Shown here: positions 45,467-53,820 of the stretch, one piece after another
Layout: every line of letters starts with the position of its first letter
Numbering within the stretch: the first letter of the stretch is position 1
Assembly: GCF_040881935.1 (NCBI RefSeq)
Contig: NZ_JBBECH010000060.1
Span: 27,609-91,608, forward strand
Direction of reading: 5' to 3'
Length of the DNA: 64,000 nucleotides
DNA from: Saccharospirillum sp040881935
GTDB lineage: Bacteria; Pseudomonadota; Gammaproteobacteria; Pseudomonadales; Natronospirillaceae
Notes under the pieces: generated by a model
The model's database searches: none
The model's input: the letters and a program-made list of their open reading frames with translations, nothing else
What the model was told of the DNA's origin: nothing
Made by a program: the position numbers and the translations under genes

Positions 45467-46300
45467 GTGACCGAGTCTGATCTGCTCGCCGAGCGCATCC
45501 AGCAACACTGGCATGTATTGCCCGCCGCCGAACGCCGGGTAGCCCTATTTGTGGCAGCCCAGGCACGACTGGCTGCCACCTATTCACTGACCGAACTGAG
45601 CCAGATTCACACCGTCAGCAAGGCCACCGTCAGCCGGTTATTTCGCCGCCTGGGATACGAAGACTTCAACCAGGCGCGTGAAGCGATGCGCCAGCAACCA
45701 AACCCGGGCAGCCCACTGGCCAGGCCGATCACCCAGGCCGATGATCTCTACCACCACGTCCAGCAGGAAACCAGCAACCTGTCAGGCTGGTTGTCTGAAA
45801 CCAGCCTGCAGCACAGCTCCAAAATCATCGACCTGCTCTTTACCGCGCGAAGCCTATACTGCCTGGGCCAGCGCAATAACTTCCCGCTGGCATTACACGC
45901 CCATACCCAATGGACTCAATTGAGAGCGAACACCCGCCTGATTCCACAGCCGGGACAATCGCTGTCTGAACACCTGGTACAACTGGACGCAGACGATGTC
46001 ATCGTCGTATTTGGCTTCAGGCGGCGCTACCGTGGCTTTCAGCAATTACTCAAAACCCTGTTGCGCAACACGGCCAAAACCGTCCTGATCACCGAGCCCG
46101 ACTTCCCGATGCAAACCCAACTAACCGCTCACATTCACTTATCGATCGAGAGCTGCGGGCCGTTCGCCAGCTATGCAGCCCCAATGAGCTGGATCGCGCA
46201 TGCATCGAACGGCATGATGCAGCACTTCCCCGAGGCCACACGCCAACGCATTGAGCAGATAGAACAGCAGTATCAGGAACTGGGGGAGCTGGAGCCTTGA
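45467..46300 (+). CDS. RpiR/MurR-family regulator of the purine cluster
   Basis: A 277-residue regulator. The HTH domain (residues 10-75) has LPAAERRVALFVAAQ and recognition helix VSKATVSRLFRRLGYEDF. A divergent SIS-like domain follows (SKIIDLLFTARSLYCLGQR near 110). Start is uncertain: GTG 45467 has a CAGG ribosome site, TTG 45449 is also in frame. It lies just upstream of pucG-allC in the same direction and its promoter region shares a palindromic motif with theirs. I infer that it controls both. Its architecture resembles the regulator beside the TRAP genes at 2.2 kb. Confidence 0.85.
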   Translation: MTESDLLAERIQQHWHVLPAAERRVALFVAAQARLAATYSLTELSQIHTVSKATVSRLFRRLGYEDFNQAREAMRQQPNPGSPLARPITQADDLYHHVQQETSNLSGWLSETSLQHSSKIIDLLFTARSLYCLGQRNNFPLALHAHTQWTQLRANTRLIPQPGQSLSEHLVQLDADDVIVVFGFRRRYRGFQQLLKTLLRNTAKTVLITEPDFPMQTQLTAHIHLSIESCGPFASYAAPMSWIAHASNGMMQHFPEATRQRIEQIEQQYQELGELEP

Positions 46301-46345
46301 ACGGCCAATAACTTCTGCGAAGTCTTAGTCTTTACCCTGCTCTAT

Positions 46346-46391
46346 AAGTAACATTTGTTTCACTTATAATTTAAAGAAACAAATGTTACTT
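46346..46391 (+). promoter_or_regulatory. Paired operators O2/O3 around the pucG -10 box
   Basis: Two 16-bp arms (46346-46361 and 46376-46391) form a perfect inverted repeat with a 14-base spacer. Each arm contains the near-palindrome GTAACATTTGTTTC or its complement, related to O1. A TATAAT lies between them at 46365-46370. Binding at both sites would enclose the promoter, which favours repression; no consensus -35 is visible. Confidence 0.7.
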
Positions 46392-46423
46392 TATTCTCAT
46401 TGCCAAACTGCGGAGCCGCCGCC

Positions 46424-47674
46424 ATGCCATCTTTACCCTTATCCCGACTGTCTCCCCCTCCCCGTTTGCTGATGGGGCCAGGCCCGATCAATGCGTACCC
46501 TCGGGTGCTCAATGCCCTGTCGACTCAACTGATCGGTCAATACGACCCGGTGATGACGGGCTACATGAACGACGTGATGGCGCTGTACCGGAAGGTCTTT
46601 GAAACCAGCAACCACTGGACGCTGATGGTCGACGGTACCGCCCGTGCCGGCATCGAGGCGGTGATGGTTTCGGTCATTGAGCCAGGAGATAAAGTCCTGG
46701 TGCCCATCTTCGGTCGCTTTGGTCATCTGCTGACCGAAATCGCCGAACGGGCGGGTGCCGAAGTGCATACCCTGGAAGTGCCCTGGGGAGAGGTATTCGA
46801 ACCGCAAGTGATCGAAGCGGCCCTGGCGCGCATCCGGCCGAAATTGCTCGCCACCGTGCAAGGTGATACCTCAACCACCATGCTGCAACCACTGGAGCAC
46901 CTCGGAGCCTTGTGTCGCAAATACGATACCCTGTTCTACTGCGACGCAACCGCCTCCATCGGCGGCAACCCTCTGAAAGTAGACGACTGGGGGCTCGATG
47001 CCGTCTCGGTGGGTTTGCAAAAATGCCTGGGCGGCCCATCCGGCATTGCGCCGATCACCCTGAGTGACCGCTTCGTAAAAACCATACGCCGTCGCCACCA
47101 CATCGAAGCCGGTATTCGCACCGAAGATGACACCGATGCCCTGGGCCCGCGCATTCGCTCCAACTACTTCGACCTGCCAATGATTCTCGATTACTGGAGC
47201 GAGAAACGCCTGAACCACCACACCGAAGCCACCAGCATGCTGTATTGCGCCCGCGAATGCGGCCAGGTATTGCTCGAAGAAGGGCTGGAAGCCAACATCG
47301 CCCGCCATAAAATTCAGGGCGATGCCATGCTGGCCGGGCTGATCGCAATGAACCTGCAACCCTTCGGCGACCTGCGCCACAAGATGCACAACGTCTGCGC
47401 GGTCTACATTCCCGAAGGCGTCGACGGTGAAGCCGTACGCACAACGCTGCTGAACGACTACAACATCGAAATCGGCACCAGCTTCGGCCCACTCAAAGGC
47501 AAAGTCTGGCGCCTGGGCACCATGGGTTACAATGCCCGTACAGACGCCGTACTGGTCACCCTCGCCGCACTGGAAAACACCCTGCGCCGTGCAGGACACA
47601 CCCTGACCGCGGGCGCCGCAACAGACGCCGCCTATACGGTCTACCAAAACGCAAAACAAGGAATCGCATCATGA
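46424..47674 (+). CDS. pucG: (S)-ureidoglycine--glyoxylate aminotransferase PucG
   Basis: A 416-residue PLP enzyme of the alanine-glyoxylate aminotransferase type. It opens RLLMGPGPINAYPRVLNAL. The aspartate that contacts PLP is in LFYCDATASIGGNP and the PLP lysine in VSVGLQKCLGGPSGI. The IRSNYFDLPMILDYW segment and purine-gene neighbours support PucG over serine-glyoxylate transaminase. It converts ureidoglycine plus glyoxylate to oxalurate and glycine. Start ATG 46424 has a CGGAG ribosome site. It overlaps allC by four bases. Confidence 0.9.
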   Translation: MPSLPLSRLSPPPRLLMGPGPINAYPRVLNALSTQLIGQYDPVMTGYMNDVMALYRKVFETSNHWTLMVDGTARAGIEAVMVSVIEPGDKVLVPIFGRFGHLLTEIAERAGAEVHTLEVPWGEVFEPQVIEAALARIRPKLLATVQGDTSTTMLQPLEHLGALCRKYDTLFYCDATASIGGNPLKVDDWGLDAVSVGLQKCLGGPSGIAPITLSDRFVKTIRRRHHIEAGIRTEDDTDALGPRIRSNYFDLPMILDYWSEKRLNHHTEATSMLYCARECGQVLLEEGLEANIARHKIQGDAMLAGLIAMNLQPFGDLRHKMHNVCAVYIPEGVDGEAVRTTLLNDYNIEIGTSFGPLKGKVWRLGTMGYNARTDAVLVTLAALENTLRRAGHTLTAGAATDAAYTVYQNAKQGIAS

Positions 47675-48909
47675 ACACCCTGGGCGAACGCGCACTATTA
47701 TGGTGCGACGACCTGGCCAAACTGACCCAGACGCCAGGCCTGATGGATCGCCGCTATCTAACGCGTGAACACCGCCTGGCCAATGACCGGGTCGCTGGCT
47801 GGATGGACGGCATCGGCCTGCAAACCTGGCAGGATGCGGCGGGTAATCAGTGGGGCCGTCTGGCCGCGGCTGATCCCGATGCACCAGTGGTCGTCATCGG
47901 CTCTCATCTGGATACCGTACCCAATGGCGGTATTTATGACGGCATCCTGGGTGTCGTGTTGCCCCTGCTGGTTATCGAATCCCTCAAAAAAGACGGGGTG
48001 ACCCTACCCTTTCATCTCGACCTAGTCGGTTTCGGCGACGAGGAAGGCACCCGCTTCGGCGCCACCCTGCTCGGCAGCCGGGCCATCGCTGGCACCTGGG
48101 ATTCAAAATGGGAAACTCTGAAAGACGCCAACGGCCAGACTCTGCCCGAGGCCTTAGATGCCTTTGGCTTGAACTACGCCGAGGTCAATCAGGCCGCCCG
48201 CACCGCCACTCCACCCCTGGCGTTTCTGGAAATGCACATCGAACAGGGCCCGGTACTGGAATCAGAAGACCTGCCAGTCGGCATCGTAACCGCCATCGCT
48301 GGCGCCCGGCGCTTTAACATAGAACTGACCGGCATGGCCGGCCACGCTGGCACCGTACCCATGCACCTGCGCCAGGATGCCCTGGCCGCAGCCGCTGAGA
48401 TCACTCTGATTGTCGAGCGCGTCGCCCGCGAACACGGCGTAGTAGCCACCGTCGGTCGCATGAGCGCACAGCCGGGCGCCGTCAACGTCATCGCCGGACA
48501 GGCCAGTTTCAGCCTCGACATCCGCAGTGAACAGGATAGCGAACGCGACGCCGCCCTAACCATGATCTGGGACACCGCTCGCGTCGCCTGCCACGAACGC
48601 GGCATCCAGATGCAATGGCAGGAAACCCACGCCGCCCCAGCCGTCAGCTGCGCCGACCATTTGCAACTGGCCCTGGCCAGCGCCATCGAAGCCGAAGGCC
48701 TTCGACCCCGCTACCTGGTCAGCGGCGCCGGTCACGACGCCATGGCCATGGCCGCCTTGTGCCCGGTGGCCATGCTGTTCATGCGCTGCGAAAAGGGCAT
48801 CAGCCACCACCCCGATGAAGCGGTCACCGCCGAAGATGTCAACATCACCGGCAAGGTGATGCGTGGCTGGATAGAGGCGTTGGCTAGGGAGTCGGCGCGG
48901 GTCGGCTAG
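47671..48909 (+). CDS. allC: Allantoate amidohydrolase (AllC/HyuC family)
   Basis: A 412-residue M20-type zinc hydrolase. Metal ligands appear in GSHLDTVPNGGIYDG near residue 76, GFGDEEGTRFG near 115, MHIEQGPVLES near 185 and SGAGHDAMAMA near 350. The family includes allantoate deiminase, ureidoglycolate amidohydrolase and N-carbamoyl-amino-acid hydrolases. Position after pucG makes allantoate to ureidoglycine the best reading. Its stop codon overlaps the outer inverted repeat of repeat copy F. Confidence 0.88.
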   Translation: MNTLGERALLWCDDLAKLTQTPGLMDRRYLTREHRLANDRVAGWMDGIGLQTWQDAAGNQWGRLAAADPDAPVVVIGSHLDTVPNGGIYDGILGVVLPLLVIESLKKDGVTLPFHLDLVGFGDEEGTRFGATLLGSRAIAGTWDSKWETLKDANGQTLPEALDAFGLNYAEVNQAARTATPPLAFLEMHIEQGPVLESEDLPVGIVTAIAGARRFNIELTGMAGHAGTVPMHLRQDALAAAAEITLIVERVAREHGVVATVGRMSAQPGAVNVIAGQASFSLDIRSEQDSERDAALTMIWDTARVACHERGIQMQWQETHAAPAVSCADHLQLALASAIEAEGLRPRYLVSGAGHDAMAMAALCPVAMLFMRCEKGISHHPDEAVTAEDVNITGKVMRGWIEALARESARVG

Positions 48910-49120
48910 TGCCATGAGTTAGAAATTCGCAGCACAAGTGGCACAATTTATACGGTGCCAATCGGAGCATCAGGTACGTCTATTGGAGGTACGTCGTGAA
49001 CCCATCCATGGGGACTCGGAGACCGCATCCATGCGGTCTAACGACCTCCAATAGACGCACCTGATGCTCCTTGGACTACCTGAGGTTAAATCAGCACGAA
49101 TTTCAAACTCATGGCACTAG
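48906..49120 (+). repeat. Structured intergenic repeat, copy F, with long terminal inverted repeats
   Basis: Core arms 48964-48990 and 49044-49070 pair at 26 of 27 positions and differ in sequence from other copies. The inner hairpins are CCC-ATCCAT-GGG and GACCGC-ATCCAT-GCGGTC. A further outer inverted repeat, CTAGTGCCATGAGTT then GAAATTCG (48906-48929 with 49097-49120), has one mismatch in 24. Its left end includes the allC stop codon. This is the best-preserved copy in the window. Confidence 0.92.
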
Positions 49121-49142
49121 CCTGGAATATCCACCATCAAAA

Positions 49143-49249
49143 GGGGTGCAGGGTAATGTCATGCAGCAGCGGGCAGGAAGCCCACGTCCCGGTCAGCGGC
49201 ACAGGGATGTGCCTCTGAACGCGGGCGAAATGACATTGGCCTGCACCCC
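49143..49249 (-). repeat. Second type of two-hairpin intergenic repeat
   Basis: Arms 49143-49162 and 49230-49249 pair at 18 of 20 positions (GGGGTGCAG and on). Inside are GGCAC-AGGGAT-GTGCC (49198-49213) and GGGC-AGGAA-GCCC (49171-49183). On the minus strand the loops read ATCCCT and TTCCT. The plan resembles the main repeat family but the linkers and hairpin order differ. Confidence 0.75.
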
Positions 49250-49326
49250 GAGCTCATGGCACCGAACTGTATTCAACGGGACCCGAAAGCAACCACCGCA
49301 ATAAAAATACTAGCCCCCAGCACCGT

Positions 49327-50790
49327 TCAACGATCTGGTGCGTAGACGCCAACGTTAGTGAAGCCTGCGTCTTGCAGATGCATAGCGTGCAGTTTGCTCA
49401 TGACGCCCTTGTCGCAATACAGCAGATATTGTTGGTCCTGATCCAGCCCGGCGAACTTGCGGTTCAGGCTGTAGAAGGGAATCTGCATGACGGGCGTGTC
49501 CATCTCTGGCAGCGGCGCATCGTCCGCTTCGGCTGGGTGGCGAACATCAATGACCACCGCCTGGTCTGCCGTAGACACCGTATTGATGCCCATCGACAGG
49601 TCATCCTGTGAATTCCAGGTCAGGGTTTCAATGCTTTCGCGGCGCGCACTGGTGATTGCCGCATCAAGGACAGTCCAGTCAAAATCGGCCTCGGCCGCGT
49701 GAACGTCGGCTCGTTTGCACGCCGCATTGGGTTTGCGTGAAATGACGCCGCAGAATTCCGGCATTTTCTCAGCATAGGTGGCTGTGCCAATGGCGCGAGC
49801 CTGATCGATAATGTCTGGCTTGCCGGTCACGATAAGGGGGCGCAGCACTAGTAAATCGGTTACTTCATCAATGTGGCTCAGGTTCGGCAATGTTTGGCTC
49901 GATACCTGGGCTAATGCCTCGCCGGTTACTACCGCAGGAATACCCAGATCCGTCGCAATCTTTTCCGCCGCACGCATCATCATGCGCTTGAGCACCACAC
50001 CCATATAACGGTCTGGCACCTGAGTCAGAATTGCCTCGACCATTGCCTCAAACGGCACCGTCACAAACAACACCCGGTGCGAACTGCCGTATTTTTTCCA
50101 GAGGTAATAGCTGACTTCTTTCACGCCGTTTTCGTGCGCCGAACCACCCAGATTAAAGAACAGGAAGTGGCTTTTTACGCCGCGCCGAATCATCTGGTGA
50201 GCCGCTACCGTCGAGTCAAACCCACCGGACACCAGCGTCATCACCTCATCCTGAGTACCCAGGGGGTAGCCACCCAGGCCTGGCCGCTGTTGTTGCACCA
50301 CAAACAGGCGGTCATGTTTGATTTCGAGCTTAACCACCACATCCGGATCTTTCAGCCGGACCCCCGCTGCCGCTGTGCGTTGGTTCAGCCCACCGCCAAC
50401 ATAGCGCTCCAGTTCCACCGAAGTGAAGGTGTGATTACCATTGCGCTTTACCCGCACACAAAAGGTTTTGCCCGCCAGCGCCTCACCCCAGACAGACTCG
50501 GTATCGGCCAATATCTGATCAACATCGCCCAGTTCAAATTGCAGTACCGAACTGACCTGAGCAATTCCTGGAATACACTCAAGCGCAGTCGCGACAGCCT
50601 GATTAACGTCATCTGTCGTTGTATCCGGCGTGCGCACAATGATGCTGTCCCAGTCATTACGTATCACCACCTCCGGGCAAATACGACGCAACACGTTGCG
50701 CATGTTCTGCGCCAGACTTTTGACCATCAGCTTGCGCACGGGCCGTGTTTTAATGGTGATTTCAGGGAACAACTTGGTTACAAACTTCAT
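49327..50790 (-). CDS. thiI: tRNA 4-thiouridine synthase ThiI with rhodanese domain
   Basis: A 487-residue protein: N-terminal ferredoxin-like and THUMP domains (about 1-165), an adenylating PP-loop domain with SGGFDSTVAAHQM near residue 190, and a C-terminal rhodanese domain (about 405-487) with persulfide cysteine 459 in LYCDKGVMSKL. The second redox cysteine is in EFCGVISRKP. It thiolates uridine-8 of tRNA and in many bacteria supplies sulfur for thiamine. It is convergent with allC and divergent from glnA. Confidence 0.95.
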   Translation of the reverse strand: MKFVTKLFPEITIKTRPVRKLMVKSLAQNMRNVLRRICPEVVIRNDWDSIIVRTPDTTTDDVNQAVATALECIPGIAQVSSVLQFELGDVDQILADTESVWGEALAGKTFCVRVKRNGNHTFTSVELERYVGGGLNQRTAAAGVRLKDPDVVVKLEIKHDRLFVVQQQRPGLGGYPLGTQDEVMTLVSGGFDSTVAAHQMIRRGVKSHFLFFNLGGSAHENGVKEVSYYLWKKYGSSHRVLFVTVPFEAMVEAILTQVPDRYMGVVLKRMMMRAAEKIATDLGIPAVVTGEALAQVSSQTLPNLSHIDEVTDLLVLRPLIVTGKPDIIDQARAIGTATYAEKMPEFCGVISRKPNAACKRADVHAAEADFDWTVLDAAITSARRESIETLTWNSQDDLSMGINTVSTADQAVVIDVRHPAEADDAPLPEMDTPVMQIPFYSLNRKFAGLDQDQQYLLYCDKGVMSKLHAMHLQDAGFTNVGVYAPDR

Positions 50791-50941
50791 AACTGATCAA
50801 ATATTACGCAGCGGGAAAGGGCGCGGGATTATACCCGTCTACCCCGTCTTTTTCACGCCAGGGTTACAAACCTTTGCGGACACCTCTCAGATGGGCGAAA
50901 TGCCCGCCTCGCCCTGTTTTCCGGCACGACCGAACTCTTAC

Positions 50942-50956
50942 GCACCAAATCAGTGC
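50942..50956 (+). promoter_or_regulatory. NtrC binding site 1
   Basis: GCACCAAATCAGTGC is a near match to the GCACC-N5-GGTGC enhancer consensus. It is centred about 140 bases upstream of the expected transcription start. Confidence 0.65.
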
Positions 50957-50984
50957 CCTACCACAGTGCAAGACCCCTAAAAAC

Positions 50985-50999
50985 GCACCGCATTGGTGC
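50985..50999 (+). promoter_or_regulatory. NtrC binding site 2
   Basis: GCACCGCATTGGTGC is a perfect GCACC-N5-GGTGC palindrome. Its centre is 43 bases (about four helical turns) from site 1, so two NtrC dimers would bind the same DNA face. Confidence 0.8.
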
Positions 51000-51064
51000 G
51001 AACGAAACGACTAAAACGGTAAGCAAGCTGCCGGAAGCCCCCATTCCTTCACCTCCTTTAGGGC

Positions 51065-51080
51065 TGGCACAGGCCTTGCT
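51065..51080 (+). promoter_or_regulatory. Sigma-54 promoter of glnA
   Basis: TGGCAC, five bases, TTGCT is an exact -24/-12 consensus. With the upstream NtrC sites it forms the standard nitrogen-limitation promoter. Confidence 0.9.
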
Positions 51081-51270
51081 AAACCAGTGCACACAGTTAG
51101 TGCTCAGATTCCAACGGCTTTCCAGCCTGGCCTAACAGGTGCCCTGGCATCAACCAGGTGGTTAGCCGGTGAAAACAGCAGCCAATTATGCGATGCTGCT
51201 GCCATCGCCTGAACTTGTCACACTGAATCAAAGCTCACCGGCCATCGGCCGTTTAACTTGGAGACTTATC

Positions 51271-52677
51271 ATGTCAGAACATACGATGAAACTGATTGCA
51301 GAATGCGAAGCACGCTGGGTAGATATGCGCTTTACAGACAGCAAAGGTAAAGAGCAGCACGTTACCATTCCCGTTTCGGAAATTGATGATACCTTTTTCA
51401 CTGAAGGTAAGATGTTCGACGGCTCTTCTATTTCTGGCTGGAAAGGCATCAACGAATCCGACATGATTCTGTTGCCTGACGACTCTGCCTCCATGATCGA
51501 CCCGTTCTTTGAAGACCCGACCGTTATCGTTCGTTGTGACATCGTCGAACCATCAACCGGCGAAGGCTACAACCGCGACCCGCGTTCTGTTGCCAAGCGT
51601 GCAGAAGCCTATCTGGCCTCAACTGGCCTGGGCGACACAGCCCTGTTTGGTCCTGAGCCGGAATTCTTCGTTTTCGACGACGTAAAATGGGGCTCTGACA
51701 TTTCCGGTTCTTTCTACAAGATCGATTCCGAAGAAGCAGCCTGGTCTTCCGAGCGTGTTTTCGAAGACGGTAACCTGGGTCACCGCCCGAAAGTCAAAGG
51801 CGGCTATTTCCCGGTACCTCCGGTCGACAGCCTGCACGACCTGCGTGCCGCCATGTGCGACGCCATGGAATCCATGGGTCTGGAAATTGAAGTACACCAC
51901 CACGAAGTGGGCACGGCCGGTCAGTGTGAAATCGGTGTTGGCGCCAACACGCTGACCAAGAAAGCCGACGAAGTTCAGGTACTGAAGTACTGCGTGCATA
52001 ACGTAGCCCATGCCTATGGCAAAACCGCTACCTTCATGCCCAAGCCTCTGGTCGGCGACAACGGCAGCGGCATGCACGTTCACATGTCATTCTCCAAAGA
52101 CGGCGTGAACCAGTTTGCCGGTGACGAATATGCAGGCATGAGCGAAATGGCCCTGTTCTACATTGGCGGCATCATCAAGCACGCCCGTGCTTTGAACGCG
52201 TTCGCCAACGCCTCTACCAACTCGTACAAGCGTCTGGTTCCTGGCTTTGAAGCACCGGTTATGCTGGCCTATTCCGCCCGCAACCGTTCTGCCTCGATCC
52301 GTATTCCGTACGTGACTTCGCCGAAAGCCAAGCGTGTCGAAGTGCGTTTCGGTGACCCGACAGCGAACCCGTACCTGATGTTCTCTGCCTTCCTGATGGC
52401 TGGCCTCGACGGCATCAAGAACAAGATCCACCCTGGCGATTCTGCCGACAAGGATCTGTACGACCTGCCGCCGGAAGAGCAGAACGACTACCCAACAGTG
52501 TGCAGCAGCCTGACTCAGGCGTTGGACGCGCTGGATCAGGATCGCGACTTCCTCAAAGCCGGTGGTGTGTTCGACGACGACATGATCGATGCGTACATCA
52601 AGCTGAAGCGTGAAGACGTAGTAACGCTGGACATGACGACTCATCCGGTCGAATTCGACATGTACTACTCTGTCTAA
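51271..52677 (+). CDS. glnA: Glutamine synthetase type I
   Basis: A 468-residue GSI, the dodecameric enzyme that fixes ammonium into glutamine. Seen are MFDGSSISGW near residue 50, the metal ligands in GPEPEFFVFDD, the ATP region KPLVGDNGSGMHVHMSFSKDG and the adenylylation tyrosine in KDLYDLPPEE near residue 395. ATG 51271 has a GGAGA ribosome site and matches known N-termini. Here glnA stands inside the purine catabolic region; no glnL/glnG pair follows, and a terminator does. Confidence 0.97.
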   Translation: MSEHTMKLIAECEARWVDMRFTDSKGKEQHVTIPVSEIDDTFFTEGKMFDGSSISGWKGINESDMILLPDDSASMIDPFFEDPTVIVRCDIVEPSTGEGYNRDPRSVAKRAEAYLASTGLGDTALFGPEPEFFVFDDVKWGSDISGSFYKIDSEEAAWSSERVFEDGNLGHRPKVKGGYFPVPPVDSLHDLRAAMCDAMESMGLEIEVHHHEVGTAGQCEIGVGANTLTKKADEVQVLKYCVHNVAHAYGKTATFMPKPLVGDNGSGMHVHMSFSKDGVNQFAGDEYAGMSEMALFYIGGIIKHARALNAFANASTNSYKRLVPGFEAPVMLAYSARNRSASIRIPYVTSPKAKRVEVRFGDPTANPYLMFSAFLMAGLDGIKNKIHPGDSADKDLYDLPPEEQNDYPTVCSSLTQALDALDQDRDFLKAGGVFDDDMIDAYIKLKREDVVTLDMTTHPVEFDMYYSV

Positions 52678-52734
52678 CGGCTTGTCTGTCTAGTAACTTG
52701 CAGACCAGTTAGCAGGTCGAAAAGCAAGAGAGTC

Positions 52735-52764
52735 AAAAAAGCCGACCCGGGGGTCGGCTTTTTT
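52735..52764. terminator. Bidirectional terminator between glnA and puuE
   Basis: AAAAAAGCCGACCC pairs with GGGTCGGCTTTTTT around a two-base loop. A and T tracts on both sides serve the convergent genes. Confidence 0.95.
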
Positions 52765-52767
52765 ATT

Positions 52768-53688
52768 TTAACTCAGTGGATGTTCCGCCAACCAATGCCG
52801 CGCGATTGACTCGCGAGTCGTGATCCACACCTTGTCGTGCGCCAGTACATGATCAACGAAACGCTTCAAAGCCGCCAGGCGGCCCGGACGACCGACCAGA
52901 CGACAATGCAAACCAATGCTCAGCATCTTGGGCACGGTTTCGCCTTCTTCGTACAACACATCAAAGGCGTCGCGCAGATAGCTGAAGAACTGATCACCAC
53001 TGTTAAAACCCTGTGGCGTCGCAAAACGCATGTCGTTGGTATCCAATGTATAGGGCACCATTAACAGCGGACGGCTGTAGTTCAAATCATAATAGGGCAG
53101 ATCATCGGCGTAGCTATCGGCGCAGTAGAGAATGTCGTCGCGCTCGGCGATCAGCTTCAGGGTATTGGGTGAGGTGCGGCCAAGGTACCAACCCGCTGGC
53201 GTTGAACCGGTCATCGCGCGGTGAATGTCCAGCGCCCGTTCAAGATGGTCACGCTCAACCGATTCGGGAACGTGCTGGTAATGAATCCAGCGGTATCCGT
53301 GGGAGGCTATTTCCCAATTGGCTTTAAGCATGGCCTCAACGGCATCAGGGTTACGCTGCATGGCCATCGCCACACCAAAAACGGTAACCGGTAGGTTGCG
53401 CTCGGTAAACAGACGATGCAATCGCCAGAAACCGGCCCGGCTGCCATACTCGTAGAGACTTTCCATACTCAGATGCCGGTCAGCGTAGGATTGTGCACCT
53501 ACAATGTCCGACAGAAACCGCTCCGATTCGGAGTCACCGTGCAGAATGCACTGCTCCCCCCCTTCTTCGTAGTTAATCACAAACTGAACCGCCACCCGGG
53601 CATTACCGGGCCAGTTTGCCTTGGGCGGATGCGCACCATAACCGATCAGGTCTCTGGGGTAGGAAGGATCAAAGGTCGGGTGATTCAC
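52768..53688 (-). CDS. puuE: Allantoinase PuuE (polysaccharide-deacetylase type)
   Basis: A cofactor-light allantoinase related to polysaccharide deacetylases that opens allantoin to allantoate. Family-specific segments are YPRDLIGYGAHPPKANWPG, FVINYEEGGEQCILHGD, SMESLYEYGSRAGFWRL and WEIASHGYRWIHYQ. I prefer GTG 53688, six bases after AGGAG, giving 306 residues. ATG codons at 53694 and 53715 are alternatives. It is transcribed towards glnA, apart from the other purine operons. Confidence 0.92.
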   Translation of the reverse strand: MNHPTFDPSYPRDLIGYGAHPPKANWPGNARVAVQFVINYEEGGEQCILHGDSESERFLSDIVGAQSYADRHLSMESLYEYGSRAGFWRLHRLFTERNLPVTVFGVAMAMQRNPDAVEAMLKANWEIASHGYRWIHYQHVPESVERDHLERALDIHRAMTGSTPAGWYLGRTSPNTLKLIAERDDILYCADSYADDLPYYDLNYSRPLLMVPYTLDTNDMRFATPQGFNSGDQFFSYLRDAFDVLYEEGETVPKMLSIGLHCRLVGRPGRLAALKRFVDHVLAHDKVWITTRESIARHWLAEHPLS

Positions 53689-53820
53689 ACACATCTCCTG
53701 AATTACTTGAGTCATACGCAACGAACAGGCAAATATTTAGGCACGAATCAGCCCGCTAAACAATTCATAACGCATGTCGCGAACGCTATAGTTACCATTG
53801 ATCACTCAGAGCTGCCTGCC

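Larger units (their letters stand above)
50791..51270 (+). promoter_or_regulatory. glnA control region
   Basis: This 480-base region has no gene. It contains two NtrC-type sites and a sigma-54 promoter, listed separately. Between the promoter and glnA are about 190 bases of untranslated leader in which I find no clear structure. The thiI promoter must lie at its left end. Confidence 0.75.

Noticed and set aside
46871..47659. Minus-strand open frame of 262 codons opposite pucG
   Set aside because: Shadow of pucG; composition follows the complement of conserved motifs.
20886..49120. Integron attC sites
   Set aside because: The fold is reminiscent, but I see no GTTRRRY/RYYYAAC boxes at the ends, no integrase and no cassette arrangement. 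The neighbours are ordinary chromosomal genes.
53416..53820. N-terminal extension of the 183-residue hypothetical protein
   Set aside because: It is antisense to conserved puuE sequence.
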